From Streptococcaceae bacterium (GTDB lineage: Bacteria; Bacillota; Bacilli; Lactobacillales; Streptococcaceae), in NCBI GenBank assembly GCA_009779335.1, contig WREM01000071.1:1-6115 (forward strand): a stretch of 6,115 nucleotides of DNA, given 5' to 3'. The position numbers and the translations under genes are program-made. The notes beneath the pieces are model-generated. The model was given only the letters and a program-made list of their open reading frames with translations, was not told where the DNA came from and searched no databases. Below, in pieces: positions 1 to 5,948 of this stretch. Numbering within the stretch: the first letter of the stretch is position 1; every line of letters starts with the position of its first letter.

Positions 1-2337
1 AGTCAACCGTTCATCATTACGAATAAGGTAAACATCGTCATATTTTTCTTTTAACTGTTCTACATAACTTTGTAATAATTCAATGAAATGATATTCCAAT
101 ATATCTACAATAGCATTCTCATGTGGAAACCATTTTTTATTTTCCCCTTTCATATCATGAGGGAGAATGATGGCTCCATTGGCATTATTAAGATTAACAG
201 AAACTTTCTTCTCATAATCCTTTACCATATCTGACATAGGAATAGATATAAAGCGATTTGTTCCACGTTGTTTTTTATAGTTCATAATGATTTGACGTTG
301 AATGTATTCCAGATATTTCTCAACAGCAAGTAATTCTTTTTCTCGAGTTAGTTCATCTCCATCAGAAAGACGAACCAATATCTCTGGAATGGCCCCTAGC
401 CAATCTCCACTTTCTCGAAAATCTTGCATAGATTTAAGATTAGGCAGATATTGGACAATATTACTGAATCTATAAAATTTATTCTTAGCAATGGCTTTTT
501 TGAGTAAAATTTCATTATCATGACTGAGTTCCAAAGTTTCAATTCGAGTACGTGCTTGAACTCCTTCTGAACGACTATCGGATTCTGTAATCCCTGATGA
601 AATATCGACTTCAGGTAAGTCTGCAATTTTTATTCCATATTTTGACAAGGAATCCCAATCCTCTTTTGGAATTTCCTCTACTGTATTGTAATAAAGTTTC
701 CCATTTTTATAGACTTCTGTCTTCTTAAATGATTCTTTTACTTTCGTAGAAAAGACATTATAGTCTGTATCATCTTCCACAGGTAAGTCCATCTCATCAA
801 ATGACTTCTTGAGATTTTCAAGGTAAGAAGGCTCATTGATGGTATGGTAATCCAAATATTCTAAAATCTGCAAATCAGAATCACTGCCATCAAAGCGACG
901 AGTGAAGGATTTCTGATTTTCAAATTCAAACGGATAATATCTTGCTCCACGACCGATAAGTTGTGCTTCAGAGTTGGTTGCTTTTCTTGATACAGCTGTC
1001 GAGCCATCAGCCCCCTCACTGATACGGACAATATCATAAAGATTAAGTACATCCCATCCTTCTGATAATTTTGCAACAGCAAAAATAGCACGGAAAGGAT
1101 TATCAGGCTCCTCCAAGGTGTTGAGATTTTTCTGATTATTCAAATCTCCAAAAATACCATCAGAAGTTGTATCATTGACATTGATGATATGACGTGCTGA
1201 AAAATCATTTTGCAACTCTACAATCAACTCAGATAAATTCATCTTAGAATAAAAGCCATATACCTTCGGTAAAATATTTGTTACATTAGATTGTATTGCT
1301 TTATCAATAAATTCTTGAAGCTCCTCTACAGTTAAGTGTTCAATCATGTCTAAGAAATTATCTCTCGTCGATTTTGAAATATCGACTTTATTAGACTTAA
1401 AGAGAATGACAGGTTTGAAATCTTTAATTCCTGCCTGTTTGGCTATCATCTTACGATATTGAGAGAGCAGGACTGCATTGAGCATCTTACTTTTATCATC
1501 CCCATTTGCCTGTAGGTAACGGACATTCTTTGAATAACCATCACTGACAAATAGACTAAGCTCATATTGTGCCACAATCTTATCTGCATATTTGTTGCGA
1601 ATATTCTCATTTTGTAGGTCAATGGTTGCTGTAAATTCAAACTGACGATTCGCTGGATTGGCTTGACGTACTCTATCTAAGACATTCTCCCATGCTTTTT
1701 CCTGCTTTTCGACTGATTTAGTCTGTGCAGAAAAATGATGAGCTTCATCTGCCAAAATAACCAACGGATGCTTTGACAAGTCCTCATAGGTCAACCCATT
1801 TTCACGATAAGAACCCAATTCATTCGATAAAGTCTGTATGGTTGCTAATCGCAGATACATCACTCCTGATTCAGGATTATTCGGGAAGGTTGTTACTTCA
1901 CGAATATCTAATCGCTCATTATTGACCATCATATTGGGCGTGAAAAGATATTTATTGGATGAAGAATTAAGCAAATTTTCCTTTGTCTTGGCTATAACTG
2001 AATTTGTGTTAACTACAAAGAGAAAATTTTGAACACCTAGTTCTGCATACATATAGAGCATGACCCCTGCCATAATGTCTGTCTTCCCTGAACCTGTTGC
2101 CATGTGAAAGAGCAACTGATTAAAACGACTATTAGCATTAACGTCTTTTTGTGTATAGTTGAGCGAGCGAAGGGCTGAAGCTTGATAGTTACGGAGCTTA
2201 TGTTTGAGATTATTACTGATATAATCAGGTACATCAAAATCACGCCTTGGATCATCCTGACGGAAAATATCTAAGTAAAATTCTTCAATCTCTTTGATTA
2301 AAGAAAGTTCAATCTTCTTTGTCGTTTTATTTGCCAT
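1..2337 (-). CDS. res: Type III restriction enzyme Res subunit / DEAD-box-like helicase, 3' end cut off
   Basis: This reading frame is open for 779 codons from ATG at 2337 to the left edge, so the C-terminus is missing. Superfamily 2 helicase motifs appear in order: a Q-like LRNYQA near residue 48, Walker A ATGSGKTD at 80-87, DEAHH at 197-201, motif III TAT at 236-238, motif V LSEGWDV at 424-430, and motif VI QLIGRGARYYPF at 459-470. This set, with SEGWD and IGRGAR, is typical of type III restriction (Res) subunits, which use ATP to move or signal along DNA and cleave together with Mod. The nuclease domain of that family is C-terminal and lies outside the window, so cleavage ability cannot be judged. 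The start follows the fic stop by 2 bases, with a weak GAAAGA-like SD inside fic, so translation is probably coupled. A paralogous N-terminus is preserved as a stub at 3407-3569. An orphan helicase is a less likely alternative. Confidence 0.88.
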   Translation of the reverse strand, partial: MANKTTKKIELSLIKEIEEFYLDIFRQDDPRRDFDVPDYISNNLKHKLRNYQASALRSLNYTQKDVNANSRFNQLLFHMATGSGKTDIMAGVMLYMYAELGVQNFLFVVNTNSVIAKTKENLLNSSSNKYLFTPNMMVNNERLDIREVTTFPNNPESGVMYLRLATIQTLSNELGSYRENGLTYEDLSKHPLVILADEAHHFSAQTKSVEKQEKAWENVLDRVRQANPANRQFEFTATIDLQNENIRNKYADKIVAQYELSLFVSDGYSKNVRYLQANGDDKSKMLNAVLLSQYRKMIAKQAGIKDFKPVILFKSNKVDISKSTRDNFLDMIEHLTVEELQEFIDKAIQSNVTNILPKVYGFYSKMNLSELIVELQNDFSARHIINVNDTTSDGIFGDLNNQKNLNTLEEPDNPFRAIFAVAKLSEGWDVLNLYDIVRISEGADGSTAVSRKATNSEAQLIGRGARYYPFEFENQKSFTRRFDGSDSDLQILEYLDYHTINEPSYLENLKKSFDEMDLPVEDDTDYNVFSTKVKESFKKTEVYKNGKLYYNTVEEIPKEDWDSLSKYGIKIADLPEVDISSGITESDSRSEGVQARTRIETLELSHDNEILLKKAIAKNKFYRFSNIVQYLPNLKSMQDFRESGDWLGAIPEILVRLSDGDELTREKELLAVEKYLEYIQRQIIMNYKKQRGTNRFISIPMSDMVKDYEKKVSVNLNNANGAIILPHDMKGENKKWFPHENAIVDILEYHFIELLQSYVEQLKEKYDDVYLIRNDERLT

Positions 2338-2339
2338 GA

Positions 2340-3341
2340 TTAATCTTTCAATAAATATTTACGGTTTCTATTTTCACCTTTTGAAGTCAGAACTTCTAAC
2401 TCTACTAGTTTTTTCAAGTATCGCCTTACTGTAGCAGAGGGTATATCGCTTAATTGTACTGCTTTGGAATTTCCAATTTCTTTATTTTCTTTGAGATGAG
2501 GATAAATCTTTCTGACAAAGTCTTTTTCTTTATCGTTCAATTTATCTAACACTTTATCGCTCAAAATATCACTCAGTTTATCGCTCAATTCTTGATTTTC
2601 AATGTCTGATAGGGTTTGTGAGATAACATCTAATATAAATTCAATGAATACTTGCGAATCATTTGCCTTATCTCCCTCTCCCAGTGCGTCATAATACTTC
2701 TGCTGATTGGCATAGATGATGGTTTCAATAGGTATCCATTCAAAAATTGGATGCCATTGAGAGAGGATGAGGTTCTGCCAGAGTCTTCCCATCCGTCCAT
2801 TTCCATCAGGAAAAGGATGAATCATTTCTATTTCAAAATGTACAACACAGGATTTAATCAACTCATGTACAGTCGCTTCTTTAGCCCAAGTGAACAAATC
2901 TGAGATTAAACCATTGACGTATTGAGGTCTTGCCCCCACATGAATGACTTTACCCTCTGCATCGTAAACACCCACATCTCCCATTCTGAATGCTCCACTC
3001 TCACGAAGTAAATCTTGCGTCAGTAATTTATGAGCGGTGAGAAAGCCCTTGACAGAGTAGGGACTAAGCTGAAAAACTTTCCCATAGGCTTGATAGGCAT
3101 TCTGAACCTCTCGAATATCCTCAAGGTCACCTATGACCAACTTACCATTAATGACATCTGTCACCTGCTCAAGACTAAGTGAATTTTGCTCTATGGCAAG
3201 CGATGAATGGATAGATCGAATACGATTGGTTTTTCTCAGATGTAGATTTCGTTCTTTCTCAATCTCCACACGAGTGATCTTTTCCGTGATTTCAACGATA
3301 AGATTAATCATCTTTTCAGTAATGGTAAAAGGTGGTTTCAT
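2340..3341 (-). CDS. fic: Class II Fic family protein (AMPylase-type) with C-terminal winged-helix-like domain
   Basis: A 333-aa protein starting MKPPFTITEK. The Fic core motif HPFPDGNGRMGR is intact at residues 175-186, with the catalytic His and the phosphate-binding GNGR. An N-terminal SSLAIEQN at 46-53 fits the inhibitory helix motif (S/T)xxxE(G/N) of class II Fic proteins, except that Q follows the Glu. Such enzymes usually transfer AMP to a protein hydroxyl; the target here is unknown. Residues 252-271 form a run of L-S/N-D-K-like tetrapeptides, followed by a winged-helix-like end (LSDIPSATVRRYLKKL near 297-312) that could bind DNA. This start was chosen because GAGGAG lies 6 bases upstream. 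The in-frame ATG at 3368, nine codons earlier, overlaps a perfect -10 box and would not be in the mRNA. The gene is followed after 2 bases by res. Single-gene Fic proteins of this type (SoFic) are reported phage-defence genes. Confidence 0.9.
   Translation of the reverse strand: MKPPFTITEKMINLIVEITEKITRVEIEKERNLHLRKTNRIRSIHSSLAIEQNSLSLEQVTDVINGKLVIGDLEDIREVQNAYQAYGKVFQLSPYSVKGFLTAHKLLTQDLLRESGAFRMGDVGVYDAEGKVIHVGARPQYVNGLISDLFTWAKEATVHELIKSCVVHFEIEMIHPFPDGNGRMGRLWQNLILSQWHPIFEWIPIETIIYANQQKYYDALGEGDKANDSQVFIEFILDVISQTLSDIENQELSDKLSDILSDKVLDKLNDKEKDFVRKIYPHLKENKEIGNSKAVQLSDIPSATVRRYLKKLVELEVLTSKGENRNRKYLLKD
2529..2587 (-). repeat. In-gene short repeats coding for L-S-D-K tetrapeptides in fic
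   Basis: Five imperfect copies of a 12-base unit lie in this part of fic. Two carry the exact 11-mer TGAGCGATAAA (plus-strand TTTATCGCTCA at 2553-2563 and 2577-2587); others are degenerate (2529-2539, around 2541-2551, 2565-2575). They encode the stretch ELSDKLSDILSDKVLDKLND between the Fic core and the winged-helix end. The 12-base period keeps the frame, so copy number could change without breaking the gene. The predicted peptide is a charged amphipathic helical linker. Confidence 0.75.
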
Positions 3342-3347
3342 GACTTT

Positions 3348-3353
3348 CTCCTC
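3348..3353 (-). promoter_or_regulatory. Shine-Dalgarno site deciding the fic start
   Basis: The minus strand reads GAGGAG, then 6 bases, then ATG at 3341. This is a near-perfect ribosome binding site and sets the fic start at 3341 rather than at the upstream in-frame ATG (3368), which has no SD in front of it. Confidence 0.85.
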
Positions 3354-3366
3354 ATTCTTTTCTCCC

Positions 3367-3375
3367 ATTATACCA
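3367..3375 (-). promoter_or_regulatory. Extended -10 promoter for fic-res
   Basis: The minus strand reads TGGTATAAT, a perfect extended -10 element (TGnTATAAT) for the housekeeping sigma factor. No good -35 box lies 16-18 bases upstream, which extended -10 promoters can tolerate. Transcription would start near 3360, giving a leader of roughly 20 bases to the ATG at 3341. This would let fic and res be expressed independently of mod. Confidence 0.72.
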
Positions 3376-3397
3376 TTTATCGCTCATTTATCGCTCA
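3376..3397 (-). repeat. Two abutting 11-bp direct repeats next to the fic promoter, probable operator
   Basis: The minus strand carries TGAGCGATAAA twice in direct succession, ending just before the extended -10. The 11-base period is close to one helical turn, placing both copies on the same DNA face, as expected for a repressor or activator binding in tandem. The position overlaps where a -35 box would be. The same 11-mer occurs twice inside fic. The Fic winged-helix-like end is an obvious candidate binder, which is inference only. Confidence 0.6.
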
Positions 3398-3406
3398 AAT
3401 TATCCC

Positions 3407-3569
3407 TTGATACTGATGCAAGTTATGCTTGAGATTGCTCAGATATAGTTCTGAAACTTAAACATTCTCAAAATTCAACCTTCATGACTTGGTTAGTAAA
3501 GTGACCAAAGAAATCATTGATTTCTTTGATGAGAGGAAGTTCTATTTGTTTAGTTGTTTTTTTAGGCAT
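3407..3569 (-). pseudogene. Remnant of a second type III Res N-terminus
   Basis: From ATG at 3569 the frame reads MPKKTTKQIELPLIKEINDFF, which matches the start of the intact downstream Res (MANKTTKKIELSLIKEIEEFY) at 14 of 21 positions. The frame then meets a stop at 3470-3468 after 33 codons. In another frame, past an in-frame TAA at 3460-3458, the stretch VSELYLSNLKHNLHQYQ resembles Res residues 38-52 (VPDYISNNLKHKLRNYQ region). Homology stops at the YQ pair (3407), about 10 bases before the fic promoter repeats. The nucleotide match to the intact res is clearly lower than for a fresh duplication, so this is the stub of a different res allele. The 33-aa peptide could still be made, beginning 6 bases after the stop of the small gene upstream, but only a weak SD is visible. 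Confidence 0.8.
3506..3528. repeat. Perfect 23-bp palindrome (11-bp arms) in the res remnant
   Basis: The plus strand reads CAAAGAAATCA, a single central T, then TGATTTCTTTG, an exact inverted repeat. It lies in the stub codons for IKEINDFFG. As RNA the stem would be about 8-9 pairs around a small loop, mostly A-U. There is no following T-run, so it does not look like an intrinsic terminator. It could be a protein-binding dyad or chance. Confidence 0.55.
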
Positions 3570-3575
3570 TTAATT

Positions 3576-3866
3576 TCAACTTACTATCTCTGGAAATTGA
3601 GTTTCGATATCTTTTCTAATATAGTCAACATTATTTTTAAAATCAGAAATTTTTTGGATAATTTGTTCAACTATTTCTTTTTCAACAGGATTTTTTAAAT
3701 TATCTAATTCTGATAAATCGGGAATATCGACCTCTTCCGTTGCATCATAAATATCGTTTAATATTTTTAGTAAATTATCTCTAGATAAATCAACTGGCAT
3801 TATCTTTTCTTCCCCAACTACGAAATATGATTTATTTGACTTGCTATCGACTTCTAAGACTTTCAT
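3576..3866 (-). CDS. Small acidic protein (96 aa), putative partner of the PHP-ATPase
   Basis: Starts MKVLEVDSKSNKSYFVVGEE and ends DIETQFPEIVS. The start at 3866 is set by AAGGAG six bases upstream (3878-3873); the open frame extends further upstream but has no better signal. The start lies 23 bases inside the end of the PHP-ATPase gene, in a different frame, so translation is likely coupled and the two products probably work together. The N-terminal third suggests two short beta strands; the rest is helical and rich in Asp/Glu (VDIPDLSELDNL, then VEKEIVEQIIQKISDF). No signal peptide, membrane segment or catalytic motif is seen. I do not recognise the family. A regulatory or antitoxin-like partner of the ATPase is possible but unproven. 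Confidence 0.82.
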   Translation of the reverse strand: MKVLEVDSKSNKSYFVVGEEKIMPVDLSRDNLLKILNDIYDATEEVDIPDLSELDNLKNPVEKEIVEQIIQKISDFKNNVDYIRKDIETQFPEIVS

Positions 3867-5895
3867 AAAGTTCTCCTTTTTTAGTATATGTTTCAAATCC
3901 AGCTTCCATAGCTTCAACAAATTTCTCATAGCTAACTTCAGATATCATATCATTATCTGAAATAGTATGAGAAGTAAATTCACCACTCAAAATATGATAA
4001 TTTTTATCTTCATCTTTTGTAGTCACAACCAAATAATCTGGTTCAAGCAATGCTCCCAAGGTAGAATTATGAGTAACTACAAAAACTGAGCTTCCATATT
4101 GTTTCAATCCCCTGATAGCTCTTATCAATTCATCACGAATATAAGCATTGTCTAGTGAAGCTTCTGGCTCATCTATTAAAATAATAAGCTTAGTTTTTGC
4201 TTCATCAAGCCTCATCATTAAAGCAAATCCTACAGCCTGCCCTCCAGAGGCTGGTGTTCCATCAGAATCTAATAATTGAACTTCTAAATGCATTAAATAT
4301 TCCGCTAAATTACTCGGGTTATAAAATTGCTTTTCTTTTAAATTCTTTAAAAATTTGATGTAATCTTTTTCCAAATAAGGTGTTATCAAACCATCTTTTA
4401 CTGCTTCGTTCGCTCCACGATCATTCAAGAATTCTTTTGCACTTTGATATGGCGTTAATTTTACTATAATTTGATATCCATAAATTTCTTCTTTTTTGAG
4501 TTCTCTTTCGATAATCAATTCGTTCATAAATTTATTTATAGATTTTTCTATTTGATTTTTCCGAACTACTTTCGTAAACTCACAATCAGAGGGTGAGATA
4601 ATTCCTGTTTTTGACTGTACTATCTTTTTCACAGAGTTTAAAATTTCATTCACTTCTTTTTGAATTTTATTCTTCTGTGATTTCCTTACATAAAAGTCTC
4701 TGAGTTCGTGATAAGTTTCTATAAATACCTTTTTCTTACCTTGTGGCTCCTTCAATAACTCCCAGAGTTTTTTATTATCAATGAGTTTTTTCAAATCATT
4801 TAAATAAGTCTCTAAATTTTTTACTGATATTTTTTCAAATTTTGCTTCTTTAAAAAGTTGATATTTCTGTCCTGAATTACTATCCGTAATATCTTTAGCA
4901 AATTTCTTTACACTATCCAAGAATTCATCAACCTCATTATCAAAAATTTCATCTGAAGAAGAGATATATTCTGCTATAGCTGTGAATTGAGTAGTATATT
5001 GCTTTTTCCAGTTATCCAGTGCTTCTTGCTTCTGCTCTTTCCTTTGCCTTTCAATATACTCATCTGCCTTTGCTGTAGCAAACTGAGGGATATCATAAAT
5101 GTCATCTTTATCATATCGACTTTTTATTTTCTTCAAAAATTCTGTTTTTCCTGTCCCCCTATTACCTACAATTAAGTTTAACCCTGTTGAAACTGTGTGA
5201 CCCTCAATATCAATAATATCGTTTAAATAACCTTCATTAGTTGCTACTTTTGTTTTATCAGATATACTATTTTTTATCTCATCAAACGAACAATTATCAA
5301 TTTGTATAAAAGTTATCTTTTCTTTTAGTAGAGCAATGTCTCTTCTTTTCTCTTCTGAATCATCCTCTGAAGCATGTGCATCGCTAAATAAAACTGGGGT
5401 TAGTTCGTTTGTCTTTTTATGAAACAATTGAAACTTTAATTGACTAGATACTCCCCCAACAGCAGTAACTGTAGATAATTTATCAGGTACAGACAAGGAA
5501 TTGCTTTTTCCTAATTCAAAAATATAAATTCCTTGTTCCCAATTTTTCATATTTTCACAATAATCTTCTGCACTTACTTTTCCATTTTCTCCTAAATTTT
5601 GAGTTTTTAACCATTCAGAAAATGCCACTAAATTATCAATATTATCCTCTGAGAAAACAACATTGACATGCCCTTCCTCAAGACTTAATTCCATACCTGG
5701 AAATACCTTGATATCAGACACATCCTTTTTTACCTGTCCAAAATTTTGTTTATCAAATAAATCATGATTTGTGATGGCAATTGCATCCAACTGAGTTTCT
5801 TTAGCATATTCCTTTATCCAAGTTGATGAGTACGAAAATGTATAATCTTTTTCACTTGGAATAGTATGAATATGAAAATCTATTTTTTTGACCAT
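3844..5895 (-). CDS. PHP phosphoesterase-ABC/SMC-like ATPase fusion (683 aa)
   Basis: Residues 1-180 are a PHP metal-dependent phosphoesterase domain: HIH at 8-10, NHD at 43-45, PGMEL at 66-70, GHVNVVF at 75-81 and SDAH at 171-174, so the expected metal-ligand positions appear filled. A P-loop ATPase of the ABC/SMC type follows: Walker A GNRGTGKT at 244-251, a Lys/Glu-rich helical insert at about 280-530 likely to form a coiled coil, signature SGGQ at 550-553, Walker B LIILIDEPEAS at 570-580 with SLD, and switch His in VVTHN at 606-610. Proteins with this PHP plus AAA/ABC layout occur in defence islands, and some are named TrlF family in public annotation (from memory, unverified). By analogy with RloC- and PARIS-type systems, the ATPase would sense and the PHP domain would cut nucleic acid or another phosphoester. 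GGAGA lies just upstream of ATG 5895. A longer N-terminal form is possible (see the ORF at 5880-5945). The gene looks more AT-rich than res and fic, consistent with separate origin. Confidence 0.9.
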   Translation of the reverse strand: MVKKIDFHIHTIPSEKDYTFSYSSTWIKEYAKETQLDAIAITNHDLFDKQNFGQVKKDVSDIKVFPGMELSLEEGHVNVVFSEDNIDNLVAFSEWLKTQNLGENGKVSAEDYCENMKNWEQGIYIFELGKSNSLSVPDKLSTVTAVGGVSSQLKFQLFHKKTNELTPVLFSDAHASEDDSEEKRRDIALLKEKITFIQIDNCSFDEIKNSISDKTKVATNEGYLNDIIDIEGHTVSTGLNLIVGNRGTGKTEFLKKIKSRYDKDDIYDIPQFATAKADEYIERQRKEQKQEALDNWKKQYTTQFTAIAEYISSSDEIFDNEVDEFLDSVKKFAKDITDSNSGQKYQLFKEAKFEKISVKNLETYLNDLKKLIDNKKLWELLKEPQGKKKVFIETYHELRDFYVRKSQKNKIQKEVNEILNSVKKIVQSKTGIISPSDCEFTKVVRKNQIEKSINKFMNELIIERELKKEEIYGYQIIVKLTPYQSAKEFLNDRGANEAVKDGLITPYLEKDYIKFLKNLKEKQFYNPSNLAEYLMHLEVQLLDSDGTPASGGQAVGFALMMRLDEAKTKLIILIDEPEASLDNAYIRDELIRAIRGLKQYGSSVFVVTHNSTLGALLEPDYLVVTTKDEDKNYHILSGEFTSHTISDNDMISEVSYEKFVEAMEAGFETYTKKGELYESLRSR
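3873..3878 (-). promoter_or_regulatory. Shine-Dalgarno site for the 96-aa gene, inside the PHP-ATPase frame
   Basis: The minus strand reads AAGGAG, 6 bases before ATG 3866. The site lies within the last codons of the PHP-ATPase. It decides the start of the small gene and suggests translational coupling. Confidence 0.8.
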
Positions 5896-5945
5896 ATATT
5901 TTCTCCAACCAATCTATGAAAGGAAGCAGTTTCCTGTGTTTCCAT
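5880..5945 (-). CDS. Short 21-codon ORF overlapping the PHP-ATPase start (leader, relic or alternate N-terminus)
   Basis: Starts METQETASFHRLVGENIW and ends SKK-stop. It has the strongest SD in the area, GGAGG at 5957-5953, with 7 bases to ATG 5945. It overlaps the first 16 bases of the PHP-ATPase in another frame, and its last codons run through an A7 tract ending at a TAG. One extra A in that tract, or a -1 ribosomal slip on it, would fuse it in frame to IDFHIHT of the PHP domain, giving a form of about 700 aa. Alternatives are a coupling leader peptide or the 5' relic of a gene that once followed mod. I do not recognise the peptide. Confidence 0.45.
   Translation of the reverse strand: METQETASFHRLVGENIWSKK
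5883..5889 (-). other. A7 tract, candidate slippery or phase-variable site
   Basis: The minus strand reads TCAAAAAAATAG in this region. In the frame of the short upstream ORF the seven A residues are split A-AAA-AAA, the classical -1 slippery heptamer layout, immediately followed by TAG. The tract is also codons 3-5 of the PHP-ATPase (VKKI). Slippage during replication could join or separate the two frames. Confidence 0.4.
5901..5906 (-). promoter_or_regulatory. Shine-Dalgarno site for the PHP-ATPase
   Basis: The minus strand reads GGAGAA, ending five bases before ATG 5895. It supports independent initiation at MVKKIDFHIHT. The site sits inside the overlapping 21-codon ORF. Confidence 0.7.
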
Positions 5946-5948
5946 AAA

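Noticed and set aside
1838..2032. Plus-strand open frame inside res
   Set aside because: The minus frame here carries uninterrupted helicase sequence between Walker A and DEAHH, so this is a shadow.
3354..3387. 11-codon frame starting ATGAGCGATAAATGG within the fic promoter repeats
   Set aside because: It starts within the repeats upstream of the expected transcription start and has no SD.
3133..3432. Plus-strand open frame antisense to the fic 5' end
   Set aside because: It is the shadow of the real fic frame, lacks an SD, and its product has no recognisable motif.
3489..3698. Plus-strand Phe-rich open frame across the res stub and small gene
   Set aside because: It arises from antisense reading of Lys/Glu-rich AT sequence; the minus-strand genes have SDs and coupling, this one has none.
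3867..3929. N-terminal extension of the 96-aa gene to an ATG at 3929
   Set aside because: The extra 21 codons lie in the PHP-ATPase coding region, have no SD, and the ATG at 3866 has an excellent one.
5921..5935. Small inverted repeat AGGAA-N5-TTCCT between mod and the PHP-ATPase
   Set aside because: Five-base arms and no T-run are too weak for a terminator or a confident operator.
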